Below are positions 5,879-13,977 of a stretch of DNA of 19,288 bases, one piece after another (the first letter of the stretch is position 1; each line of letters begins with the position of its first letter). Both the position numbers and the translations under genes were made by a program. Source of the stretch: GCA-2717185 sp047517345 (GTDB lineage: Bacteria > Pseudomonadota > Alphaproteobacteria > UBA8366 > GCA-2717185); contig JAKZTB010000231.1 in assembly GCA_047517345.1 (NCBI GenBank), positions 1-19,288 of the forward strand, read 5' to 3'. The notes below the pieces were generated by a model. That model saw only the letters and a list, made by a program, of their open reading frames with translations. It was not told the origin of the DNA and did no database searches.

Positions 5879-6773
5879 ATGGACCATCTCGCCGGCATCG
5901 CCGTCTTCGCCCGGGTCGCAGAGCGCGGCAGTTTCACCGCCGCGGCCCGTGATTTGGGCCTCTCCAAGTCCGCCGTCAGCAAACAGCTGGCGCGGCTGGA
6001 GGAGCGCTTGGGCGCGCGCCTGTTGCACCGGACGACGCGGCGCCTCCACCTGACCGAAATCGGTCAGGCCTATTTCGACCGGGCCCGGGGAATCGTCGCC
6101 GACGCCGAAGAAGCGGAACTCGCGGTGACTCGCCTGCACGCCGAACCGAGAGGCCGGCTCCGGGTCAGCGCACCGATGAGTTTCGGCGTTCGGCATCTGG
6201 CCCCCGCCCTGCCCGGATACATGACGCGTTATCCGGAAGTCAGCGTCGATCTGGAACTCAACGACCGTCAGGTGGATTTGATCGAGGAAGGATTCGACCT
6301 CGCCGTCCGCATTTCACGGTTGGCGGATTCGACCCTGATCGCCCGCAAGCTGTCGCCCTGCAGCGACGCCGGACTATTGGAACCGGCACGGCCGGCCCCG
6401 CCACCCCGACGATCTCGCCAACCATGCCTGCATGCTGTACGACTTTCTGCCAGCGCCCGGCGAATGGCGGTTTCAGGGACCCGACCGGGCCTTCTCGATC
6501 CGCGTCACCGGCCCCCTGAAATCCAACAACGGAGAGACCCTGCTCGAGGCCGCCCTGGCCGGTCTGGGCGTCGTCATGCTGCCGACCTTCATCGCCGGCG
6601 AGGCGCTGTGCGACGGGCGCCTCGAATGCGTCCTCAGGGATTTCGAAACGGACGATTCCCATGCCTATGCGGTCTGGCCGCAAAGCCGTCACCTCTCGGC
6701 CAAGGTCCGGACCTTCGTCGATTTCCTGATCGAGCGGTTCGGCCCAGAGCCTTATTGGGATGATTTCGTCTAG
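5879..6773 (+). pseudogene. LysR-family transcriptional regulator, frame-disrupted
   Basis: The N-terminus is a clear LysR winged helix-turn-helix, MDHLAGIAVFARVAERGSFT, continuing through the AVSKQLARLEERLGARLLHR helix to about residue 60. The effector domain starts with RGRLRVSAPMSFGVRHLAP. The frame is good up to RKLSPC near 6360, then turns to nonsense. A second frame picks up at ATPDYWNRHGRPRHPDDLAN and continues through the normal LysR ending FVDFLIERFGPEPYWDDF, with stop at 6771-6773. About five residues normally found between RKLSP and CATPDY are missing. The lesion therefore looks like a small deletion changing frame, not a single-base slip. The total span matches a roughly 300-residue regulator. 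It is divergent from azoR, which it would be expected to control; as written it lacks a complete effector-binding domain. Confidence 0.85.
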
Positions 6774-7095
6774 ACTTGTTCGTAAGTCGAAACGCAAGCT
6801 GACGATCTAAGTAAGTCGCCAATGTCGGCTTTTCGGAGATTTACGTCCGGTGTTCACCTGCCACCTCAACCGACATGCCAGTCAATGCCTCCGACTTCGC
6901 ATGCTGACCCGTTCCGGAAGTCGCCGTCACCGGCGCTGGGCATTGTCGGTGCTGTGCAGTAGCATCGGGCCGGCGTAGCTGTGCAATTTTATTGCTGAGA
7001 ATGGCGGTGAGAAAACAGTCCCTGTGCGCCGCCGTTCGAGTTGCGACCGCGATATGCTTCAAGCTCAGCCAAATTAACAGATTACGGGAGATAAA
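6774..7095. other. Gene-poor stretch before the aminotransferase
   Basis: There is no supportable gene here. It holds one copy (6822-6855) of a 34-bp sequence that recurs at 9048-9081, and the leader of the aminotransferase with GGGAG 6 nt before its ATG. A minus-strand open frame at 6841-7062 has no family features and an arginine/threonine-rich composition typical of a chance reading frame. Confidence 0.5.
6822..6855 (+). repeat. Imperfect 34-bp direct repeat, copy A
   Basis: The block starts ATGTCGGCTTT and ends TTACGTCCGGTGTTC. It matches the block at 9048-9081 at 28 of 34 positions without gaps, in the same orientation. The two copies flank the aminotransferase and the small unknown gene. 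It could be a dispersed intergenic repeat or a remnant of a mobile-element end. Neither copy has an inverted partner that I can see. Confidence 0.55.
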
Positions 7096-8301
7096 ATGCC
7101 GCGGGTAATAAAGGATTTAATGCCGGGCGATTTGGAATTTCAGATGTTCGTACTCGACGAACTCGCGGACGACCTCATCGCAAAAGGCGCTGATGTCTTG
7201 AAACTCACGATAGGCGTGCCCGAACTGTTCATGCCTGAAGCCGCGCTCGACGGGATGATCGAAAAGCTCAGGGACCCGGACTTTGTCCGGCGCGTGTATC
7301 CCGAAGGGCTTCCCGAACTGCGCGAAGCCATCGTGCGATTCTATAACCGGCGATATCGCGCGGACACATCGGTCGACAATGTCATCGTCAACACGGGTAC
7401 GTCGCCGATTTTTCGGAATATTTTTCAGCTTCTATCTGGTCCTGAATACGAAATTATGATTCCGAGGCCTTACTACGCGCTCTATCTGTATTGCGCGAAA
7501 TTGGCCGGCGCGACGGTGAAATTCTATGACATCGACATCGATACCAAACGCGTCGACATGGAATCGTTCCGACGCAACTTCTCGCCCGAGCGCACGTCGC
7601 TCGTGGTCATTAATTCTCCCGGCAACCCCGTCGGCAATATCGTCACACCCGACGAAATGCGTGAAATCTACGAGATCGTCGATCGCCAGGCTTATGTGTT
7701 GAACGATGAAATTTATAACAACACGATGTTCTACGACGAATTTCAATCGCCCTTGGCGCTCTTCCCCGAACACAGGGATATGACGATTGTCACGAATAGT
7801 TTTTCCAAGGGTTTTCGTATGTACACCAAGCGCGTTGGTTTCGCGATTCTGCCCACCGAATTGCAGGCCAATTTGCGCGTTATTCAACAACACACCCTGC
7901 TTTGCACCGATCCCTGTTATCAATTCGGCATGATCGCCGCGCTCGCCGACGAGGAGAGTCCCCGGGAACTCACGAGCGCCTACAAGGCGCGCGCCGAATA
8001 CACGACGAAACGGCTGACCGGCACGCGTTGTACGCCGATCGGTGCCGAAGGCGGTTTCTACGCGATCCTCCGCTGCGAGGAATGGAACAAGGCGCGCAGT
8101 TTTGCGTCCTCGAAGGAGCTCGCCCGGGACATCCTCGAAACAGTGCATGTCGCCGTGGTCCCCGGCACCGACTTCGGCGTTCCACAAGACCTGCGGCTGG
8201 CCTTTTGCAACGATCGATACAACGAGGGAATCGACCGGCTGTTTGACTATTTTTCCTCGTCGAACGAGGCCTTTGCGCCGGAGGCGGCGTCTGCATCATA
8301 A
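7096..8301 (+). CDS. PLP-dependent aminotransferase, class I/II
   Basis: This 401-residue fold-type I enzyme should transfer an amino group between an amino acid and a 2-oxo acid using pyridoxal phosphate. Family landmarks are YPEGLPELREAIVRFYNRRY (68-87), the cofactor-stacking region around PRPYYALY (123-130), Asn177 in NSPGNPVGN, Asp204 and Tyr207 in NDEIYNN, and Lys238, the Schiff-base lysine, in TNSFSKGFRMYTKRVG with Arg246. The carboxylate-binding Arg lies in DLRLAFCNDRY near residue 366. GGGAG precedes the ATG. Codon use is visibly less GC-biased than its neighbours, with many AAT, AAA, ATT and TTT codons, and it stands alone between non-coding stretches. Acquisition by transfer is therefore possible. 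The amino acid substrate cannot be assigned. Confidence 0.9.
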   Translation: MPRVIKDLMPGDLEFQMFVLDELADDLIAKGADVLKLTIGVPELFMPEAALDGMIEKLRDPDFVRRVYPEGLPELREAIVRFYNRRYRADTSVDNVIVNTGTSPIFRNIFQLLSGPEYEIMIPRPYYALYLYCAKLAGATVKFYDIDIDTKRVDMESFRRNFSPERTSLVVINSPGNPVGNIVTPDEMREIYEIVDRQAYVLNDEIYNNTMFYDEFQSPLALFPEHRDMTIVTNSFSKGFRMYTKRVGFAILPTELQANLRVIQQHTLLCTDPCYQFGMIAALADEESPRELTSAYKARAEYTTKRLTGTRCTPIGAEGGFYAILRCEEWNKARSFASSKELARDILETVHVAVVPGTDFGVPQDLRLAFCNDRYNEGIDRLFDYFSSSNEAFAPEAASAS

Positions 8302-8671
8302 CCAGCATTGCGCATAGCGCGTCCGAATGTGATGCGGTGGACGGCGCCTATTGACTCGCCCCCTCGGTCGCTTGTAGCTGCCTGATCACCATCGCGAGCC
8401 TTGTCCAAACTGCCGCGCCTTTCGATCGTGCGTTGGTAGGCGCTGTTCGAAGAGCTTTCTTAGATCGAGAACGCGCCAATATGCTGCAGTGCAAGAGTCT
8501 GTTCTTGGCTATTCGCGACCGATTGGCGCTTGGTGATTTTCTTCCGCTGCCCCCCTAGCAGCAGACATTCTTTGTGTGACCTCTTTCGGGCGAGTTAAGT
8601 TGCTCTACTGGCGCCAACGCGCCTATACAGATTTGTGCGACGAAACAGGCTGAAGCTTGAGGAGCTCCCAA
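8302..8671. other. Gene-free stretch after the aminotransferase
   Basis: About 370 bases hold no convincing gene on either strand, no tRNA-like cloverleaf and no clear terminator with a U-tract. The base composition is more even than in the surrounding genes and short frames are broken often. This fits eroded coding sequence or an old insertion scar, but I recognise nothing specific in it. Confidence 0.4.
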
Positions 8672-8878
8672 ATGAATGAGGCAGGTATCGACCATGCAGC
8701 AATGGGGCGATTGGCTAAAGCTTTGAAATTTATCTGCGGGCCGGATCATCCGACTACGGTTGCCCTCAAGGCGGCCGCCGAGAGTGGCTCGGAACAAGAC
8801 ATCAAGAAAGCCCGCACGCTGTTTCTTAGATTGAAGTCGGGAGACCGCCGGGCCGCATTGACCATGCTGGCCGATTGA
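8672..8878 (+). CDS. Small hypothetical protein (68 aa)
   Basis: I do not assign a family to this 68-residue protein. It begins MNEAGIDHAAMGRLAKALKF, continues through a FICGPDHPTTVALKAAAESG segment, and ends in the basic RLKSGDRRAALTMLAD. It is mostly alpha-helical by eye, with two or three short helices and no signal peptide or membrane segment. GAGGAG at 8659-8664 is well placed for the ATG at 8672; a TTG five codons earlier overlaps that site and is rejected. The protein has a natural residue mix, without the Arg/Pro/Ala excess of shadow frames in this genome. It lies alone between the aminotransferase and the cyclase. Confidence 0.6.
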   Translation: MNEAGIDHAAMGRLAKALKFICGPDHPTTVALKAAAESGSEQDIKKARTLFLRLKSGDRRAALTMLAD

Positions 8879-8924
8879 TCGGCGCGGCATATTCACATTA
8901 AGGCTCTGATACTTACGGTATAAA

Positions 8925-9002
8925 TCACGCAAAGGCCTTGTAAATGCGGCCCCAGCCCTCGATGGCGTCTTCCTGGCTAGTTCCGGTCCTCACGGCCAAG
9001 CC
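8925..9002 (-). pseudogene. Possible C-terminal remnant of a lost gene
   Basis: On the minus strand a 25-codon frame reads GLAVRTGTSQEDAIEGWGRI followed by YKAFA and a TGA. It is closed by an in-frame TAG immediately upstream. The amphipathic ending resembles the last helix of a real protein more than random sequence, and it lies in a gene-poor region. No start codon with a ribosome-binding site is present and no family is recognised, so this is weak. Confidence 0.2.
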
Positions 9003-9047
9003 CTAGGCACTTCTGCAGTTCCCTCAACAGGTGACGTACCGGAAATG

Positions 9048-9081
9048 ATGTCGGCTTTCCCCTGATTTACGTCTGGAGTTC
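9048..9081 (+). repeat. Imperfect 34-bp direct repeat, copy B
   Basis: The block starts ATGTCGGCTTTCC and ends GATTTACGTCTGGAGTTC. It matches 28 of 34 positions with 6822-6855 in the same orientation. It lies about 75 bp beyond the stop of the minus-strand cyclase. Together the copies bound a segment of about 2.2 kb. Confidence 0.55.
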
Positions 9082-9155
9082 CCCAGCACCGGGCGTGATC
9101 GAGAGACCTGTTCGACAGCCGAGTCTGACCCGGAGCGGACTTCGGCGCCGATGGC

Positions 9156-10910
9156 CTATGCTGGCACACCCACCTTCAGCAAACCTTCCCTCAGCGGTTC
9201 ATAGCTTGCCATTGCCAAGGGGTCGACGGAGGCAACTTCGGAGATGTATCGATTGACGGTGATGCCAGGTAGCGTCCTTTCAAAATCTTTCCCAGCCATT
9301 TCGGCCTCTTCCATGCGGTTTAAGGCAGCTAAAGCCACTGCGAGAACAGAATAGTTGTGCGCATGATCGCGGTTTGCGGCGGTGCCTTTTTGAGCTTCTC
9401 GGATCGCTAATTGGTTATCACCCAGAAAGAAGTGCGCCCGGGCCTTCATTGCATGCCAGACGGCACGCAGTGGATCGCGCGGGCTCAATGCGAAGGCACG
9501 CTCGATCCACGAAATCGTGTCTTGTGGCCGGCCAAGGCGCAGGCAAACGGAACCATTGAGGAAGTAAGCCGGGGCATGATTGCGATTAAGGTCCAAACAC
9601 CGCTCAAGCATTTCTTGAGCGTAAAAATTCTCGTCTGCCGCAAAATACAACAACGCTAATGCATACACACCGTCGGCGCACTTTGGATCAGTCTCCAAAG
9701 ATTTTTCTCCCGCGCTGATACCCTTCCTTATTGCGGTTTCTCGCGGCATCCCCCAACCGTACATCGCGGCACGTGCATAGGCATATGCTAACGAAGCGTT
9801 CGCTTCGGCATTCGAGCGATCAATATCCAAAGCTCGGTTCGCGAAATCAAATGCAGTATCGTTGGTCGACTGTGTTTGAGGTTTTGTCCACAGTTCCGCC
9901 CAAGCACGTATCGCCAAATCCGCCGCCTCGATATTTCCGAGTGAACCACGTTCCACCTGCCGACTGACCGCTTCTTTGAGCTCAAGATTTAAGGTTCGCG
10001 CAGTTCGTCCGGTGACTTCGTCTTGAAAGCTATACATATCGCTGGCGGATATTTCGTATCGCTCCGACCATATCTGTTGCCCCGTGCGCCCGTCCGTGAG
10101 CCCCATGCTCACACGGTAGGCAGGGCCTGATTTGCGCAAGTTTCCTTCCAAAACATAACGCACATTCAGCTCTTGAGAGACGACCATCGGATCAACCGAT
10201 AAGCCCCGATAGGTGGCGGCGGTGCCGCGGGCAACGACGAAGCTATCAGATATTCGGGAAAGGTCGGCGGTTAGGTCCTCACTCAATGCTTCGGCGAAAT
10301 AGTCTTGATCAGCGTTACCGCTTAGATTGACGATCGGGAGTACGACAATGGAAAGGCGCGAACCTTCGGCATTTGGCGGAAGGTGGTGTTGCCTTATTGC
10401 TACGCTCTCGCTTGGATGGACTGCAGGCCAATGCCAAACACTGACCTGGCGGGGGATATTTTTTAGCTCCTGCGCCGCGCCGCCAGAAAACAGCTGCGCC
10501 GTCTTGCCATCCAAGCTTAGATAGGCGTTGTCGGAAATCATGATCTGACCGGGCTCGGCCAGTTCTTCCAGCCGCGCCGCCACATTGACCCCGTCGCCGA
10601 AAACGTCTTCGTCCTCAAAAATTACTTCGCCGGTATGGATACCGACGCGCAGCCGGATTGCTCCGTGGCCGCCGAGACTCTCTTGAATTTCTACGGAACA
10701 ATCAACTGCGTCCGAAACGCTGGGAAATTCTACCAACCAACCATCGCCCATGCTCTTGACCAGATTGCCACGATATTTTGTCACGACCGGGCCGAACAAA
10801 TCGTTTCGCAATTGTCGCAACGCAGCCAATGTCCCCTGTTGGTCATCGGCCATGAGCTTGGAATAGCCCACAACATCAGCGGCCAATATGGCGGCAAGTC
10901 GGCGTTCCAT
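9156..10910 (-). CDS. Class III adenylate/guanylate cyclase with TolB-like and TPR regions
   Basis: This 584-residue protein joins three parts. Residues 1-170 are a class III nucleotide cyclase catalytic domain. Its metal ligands are Asp12 (ILAADVVGYSKLM) and Asp56 (VKSMGDGWLVEF), its transition-state residues Asn109 and Arg113 (DGVNVAARLEEL), and Lys52 is a candidate base-selecting residue. Residues about 185-310 (SIVVLPIVNLSGNADQDYFA through YVLEGNLRKSG and QIWSERYE) form the TolB N-terminal-like domain often paired with these cyclases. Residues about 325-560 are TPR-like helical repeats. There is no membrane segment, so it should be cytosolic and make cAMP (or cGMP) in response to a partner bound by the C-terminal parts. 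GGGAGG lies before the ATG. It is a single-gene unit, and the catalytic residues look intact. Confidence 0.92.
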   Translation of the reverse strand: MERRLAAILAADVVGYSKLMADDQQGTLAALRQLRNDLFGPVVTKYRGNLVKSMGDGWLVEFPSVSDAVDCSVEIQESLGGHGAIRLRVGIHTGEVIFEDEDVFGDGVNVAARLEELAEPGQIMISDNAYLSLDGKTAQLFSGGAAQELKNIPRQVSVWHWPAVHPSESVAIRQHHLPPNAEGSRLSIVVLPIVNLSGNADQDYFAEALSEDLTADLSRISDSFVVARGTAATYRGLSVDPMVVSQELNVRYVLEGNLRKSGPAYRVSMGLTDGRTGQQIWSERYEISASDMYSFQDEVTGRTARTLNLELKEAVSRQVERGSLGNIEAADLAIRAWAELWTKPQTQSTNDTAFDFANRALDIDRSNAEANASLAYAYARAAMYGWGMPRETAIRKGISAGEKSLETDPKCADGVYALALLYFAADENFYAQEMLERCLDLNRNHAPAYFLNGSVCLRLGRPQDTISWIERAFALSPRDPLRAVWHAMKARAHFFLGDNQLAIREAQKGTAANRDHAHNYSVLAVALAALNRMEEAEMAGKDFERTLPGITVNRYISEVASVDPLAMASYEPLREGLLKVGVPA

Positions 10911-11096
10911 CGAAATCCTCCCTGCCAGGGAGCTTAACGGCGATTGGCGGAGGAATCTACGCGCGCCATTGACAGAACCTCACTTCTGCTTGTGGCTAAA
11001 AACGGAAGATCCAGCCATACCTGAGCACGTCTGCTATTCACCCAGCAACAGCCTTCAGACACAGGCGATGCGGCCGTAAGGTGGTTGAGGGGAATT

Positions 11097-12725
11097 TTAC
11101 GCCGCCGCCCTTTGCGCCGTCGCGTCCTCCAGCACCATCGCTGCGCATTTCTCGCCGATCATGATCGAGGGCGCGTTGGTGTTGCCTGACGTCAGGGTCG
11201 GCATGATCGAGGCGTCTGCAATCCTCAAGCCTTCGATGCCGTGCACCCGCAGCCGCTCGTCGACCACCGCCTGGGGATCGTTGCCCATCTTGCAGGTGCC
11301 GATCGGATGGTAGGTGGTCTCGGCATTGTGCCGCACCCACTCCAGCAGCTCCGTGTCGCTTTGGTGTTGCGGGCCGGGGGCGAGTTCCTCGCCGACGATA
11401 TGGGAGATCGGCGGCGTGCCGAGCAGTTCGCGGCCCTTGCGCATGGCGAACAGGACGCCGGCGCGGTCCATTTCCGCCGACAGAAAGTTGAAGCGGATCG
11501 CCGGCGGCTCGGACGGGTCGGCGGATTTGATGTGGATGCTGCCGAGACTCTCTGAACGCAGCACGTTGACGTTCATGGTGATGCCGCACTGCTTGGCGAT
11601 GCGCCGCTCGCGATTGATCCGTTCAGTCAGGAACGGCATGAAGGAGATCGTCGCGTCCGGCGATTCCAGCCCCTCGCGGATGCAAAAATACATGCGCAGC
11701 GGCACCGTCGACAGCCCGAGGAAACCCTTGCGGAACAGGCCGTATTTCATCGCCTCGCCGACCAGGCGGAGGCCGTTGCCGCGCTCGTTGAAGGTCGCGT
11801 TCGGCTCGGTGATGGAATATTTCATGCGCGGCGAGTAGTGGTCGCGCAGGTTTTCGCCGGCGCCGGGCAATTCGTGCACCACCTCGATGCCGTGGCTTTT
11901 CAACAGCGCCGGCTGGCCGATGCCGCTGAGCTCGAGCATCTTTGGCGAGTTGATCGAACCGCCGCTGACCACGACCTCGCGCGTCGCCCGCGCCTCGCGC
12001 TGCCGGCCCTTGACCGAGTAGCGCACGCCGACGCAGGTCTTGCCCTCCAGGATCAGCGCGTTTCCCATCGCGCCCGTTTCGATGGTCAGGTTCGCCCGAC
12101 CGCGCGCCGGGTCGAGATAACAGTAGGCGGTGCTCATCCGGCGGCCCTTGTTGATGGTCGCCTGGGTCATGCCGATGCCTTCCTGCGAGGCGCCGTTATA
12201 GTCCGGATTGTATTTGATGCCGATCTTCCCGGCCGATTGGATCATCCTGTCGAACAGCGGGCTCAGTTTGGGAGAATCGGTGACCTTGAGCAGCCCGTCG
12301 CGGCCGCGGAACTCGTCCGAACCGCCGTCGTAGGATTCCATCCGCTTATAGACCGGCAGTACGTCCTCGTAGCTCCAGCCGCGGTTGCCGAGCTGCGCCC
12401 AATGGTCGTAATCCTGGCGCTGGCCGCGCACGAAGACCATGCCGTTGATCGAGCTCGATCCGCCCAGCATCTTGCCGCGCGGCACCTCGATATCGCGCTG
12501 GCCGCTGCCCTCGTCGGGCTCGGCGCGGTAGCACCAGTTGACGGCGGGATTGTCGATCAGCTTGGCGACCCCGGCCGGCACCCGCGACCAGAGATAGCCC
12601 GAGCCCTCGACGCCTGCCTCCAGGCACAGCACGCGGTATTCGCCGCCGGCGCTCAGCCGGTTGGCCAGAACCGACCCGGCCGATCCGGCCCCGACGACGA
12701 TGTAATCATACGTGCTGGCTGACAT
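11097..12725 (-). CDS. GMC-family FAD oxidoreductase (choline dehydrogenase-like)
   Basis: This 542-residue flavoprotein of the glucose-methanol-choline family oxidises an alcohol to an aldehyde or ketone. The FAD dinucleotide-binding site is GAGSAG at residues 12-17, with ribose-binding Glu36 (CLEAG). The GMC signature GGSSSINGMVFVRG falls at about 88-101. The C-terminal substrate domain carries the catalytic pair, His473 (TTYHPIGTCKMG) and Asn517 (SGNTNAPSIMIGE). No signal peptide is seen, so it is probably cytoplasmic. Its ATG follows GGGAGCG. It is the last gene of the minus-strand catabolic block, starting 94 nt after the acyl-CoA dehydrogenase stop, so it may oxidise an alcohol intermediate or substrate of that pathway. 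The choline dehydrogenase resemblance is general; choline need not be the substrate. Confidence 0.92.
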   Translation of the reverse strand: MSASTYDYIVVGAGSAGSVLANRLSAGGEYRVLCLEAGVEGSGYLWSRVPAGVAKLIDNPAVNWCYRAEPDEGSGQRDIEVPRGKMLGGSSSINGMVFVRGQRQDYDHWAQLGNRGWSYEDVLPVYKRMESYDGGSDEFRGRDGLLKVTDSPKLSPLFDRMIQSAGKIGIKYNPDYNGASQEGIGMTQATINKGRRMSTAYCYLDPARGRANLTIETGAMGNALILEGKTCVGVRYSVKGRQREARATREVVVSGGSINSPKMLELSGIGQPALLKSHGIEVVHELPGAGENLRDHYSPRMKYSITEPNATFNERGNGLRLVGEAMKYGLFRKGFLGLSTVPLRMYFCIREGLESPDATISFMPFLTERINRERRIAKQCGITMNVNVLRSESLGSIHIKSADPSEPPAIRFNFLSAEMDRAGVLFAMRKGRELLGTPPISHIVGEELAPGPQHQSDTELLEWVRHNAETTYHPIGTCKMGNDPQAVVDERLRVHGIEGLRIADASIMPTLTSGNTNAPSIMIGEKCAAMVLEDATAQRAAA

Positions 12726-12819
12726 GAAGCGCGCTCCCCGATCCCGTGTTTTCCGTGTTGGGGCAATAAGATAGGGAGCGGTGCGGGGCGAGTCAAAATA
12801 GACCGCCGTCCGCTCTCCG

Positions 12820-13977
12820 CTAGTTCCGCTTGCGCTCGTCCAGGCCCAGATCGCGGCCGATAATTTCCTTCATGATCTCCGATGAGCCGGCGTAGATACG
12901 GCTGACCCTGGCATCGGCGAAGACGCGCGAGATTTCGTATTCGTCCATGTAGCCGGCGCCGCCATGCAGCTGCAGGCACTCGTCGGCGACCCGGCCTTCC
13001 ACCTCCGAGGCGTAGAGCTTGGCTTCCGCCGCCATCTCCGCGCTCAGCGTACCTTCCAGATGCTCCAATGCGCAATGGTCGATCAGCGCCCAGGCGGCGT
13101 CCAGCTGGGTGCGCAGTTCGGCCATCTTGAAGCGGCTGTTCTGGAAGGTGCCAATGGCGCGGCCGAAGGCGCGGCGCTCGGTGATGAACTCCATGGTGAT
13201 GCCGAAGGCGCGCTCGGCGTGGGCGAGGAAGCCGACCGACCCGATCAACCGTTCCTCCGCCAGGTTCTTCATCATCAGCTTGAAGCCTTGCAGGGGATCG
13301 CCCAGCACGTTCTCCTTCGGGACCTTTACGTCTTCGAAGAACAGCTCGGCGGTGTCTTGGGAATGCAGGCCGAGTTTCTTCAGCTTGCGGCCGCGCTCGA
13401 AGCCGGGCATGCCGTCCTCGACCAGGAACAGGCCGATGGCGTGCGATTGGTCGGGATCGGTCCGCGCGGCGACGACGGCCAGGCCGGCCAGCAGCCCGTT
13501 CGAGATGTAGGTCTTCGAGCCGTTCAGCAACCAGTGGTCGCCCTTGTCCTCGGCCCGGGTCTTGATCCCCGCCAGGTCCGAGCCGGCGCTGGGTTCGGTC
13601 ATGGCGATCGCCAGCACGCATTCGCCGGACACGGCACCGGGCATGAAGCGGTCGCGCTGGTCGTCGTTGCCGGAGCGGAAGATATAGGGACCGACGATGC
13701 GGTTGTGCAGGGGGATGTAAAGGCCCGGCTCGCGCGGGCCAATCTCCTCCGACAGGATCATGTCGTAGCGGAAATCGTCGAGCCCCAACCCGCCATGCTT
13801 CTCGTCGGCATACATGCAGAGGAAGCCCTGCGCCCCGGCACCGCGCCAGATCTCGCGGCTGACCATGCCGTCCTCGCGCCAACGTTCGCCATGCGGGAAC
13901 ACCTCGGCCTCGGCCCAGCGGCGCACCGTCTCGCGGAAAATATGGTGCTCTTCCTCGTAGAGGCGCCGTTTGATCAT
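12820..13977 (-). CDS. Acyl-CoA dehydrogenase
   Basis: This 385-residue FAD enzyme catalyses alpha-beta dehydrogenation of an acyl-CoA. The FAD loop AIAMTEPSAGSDLAGIKTR lies at about 123-141 and the C-terminal domain has CLQLHGGAGYMDEYEISRVF and IYAGSSEIMKEIIGRDLGL. As in the other dehydrogenase of this window, the medium-chain catalytic Glu position is Ala (YAGS), and Glu242 in LAEERLIGS matches the isovaleryl-CoA dehydrogenase-type base. The ATG at 13977 is chosen over an upstream in-frame start. It follows GGAGAAAGCGTC, begins the natural N-terminus MIKRRLYEEEHHIF, and overlaps the crotonase stop by 4 nt (ATGA), which indicates translational coupling. It is the beta-oxidation partner of that crotonase. 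Confidence 0.93.
   Translation of the reverse strand: MIKRRLYEEEHHIFRETVRRWAEAEVFPHGERWREDGMVSREIWRGAGAQGFLCMYADEKHGGLGLDDFRYDMILSEEIGPREPGLYIPLHNRIVGPYIFRSGNDDQRDRFMPGAVSGECVLAIAMTEPSAGSDLAGIKTRAEDKGDHWLLNGSKTYISNGLLAGLAVVAARTDPDQSHAIGLFLVEDGMPGFERGRKLKKLGLHSQDTAELFFEDVKVPKENVLGDPLQGFKLMMKNLAEERLIGSVGFLAHAERAFGITMEFITERRAFGRAIGTFQNSRFKMAELRTQLDAAWALIDHCALEHLEGTLSAEMAAEAKLYASEVEGRVADECLQLHGGAGYMDEYEISRVFADARVSRIYAGSSEIMKEIIGRDLGLDERKRN

Noticed and set aside
6841..7062. Minus-strand frame of 73 codons upstream of the aminotransferase
   Set aside because: Composition is like random sequence, it overlaps one repeat copy, and there is no ribosome-binding site.
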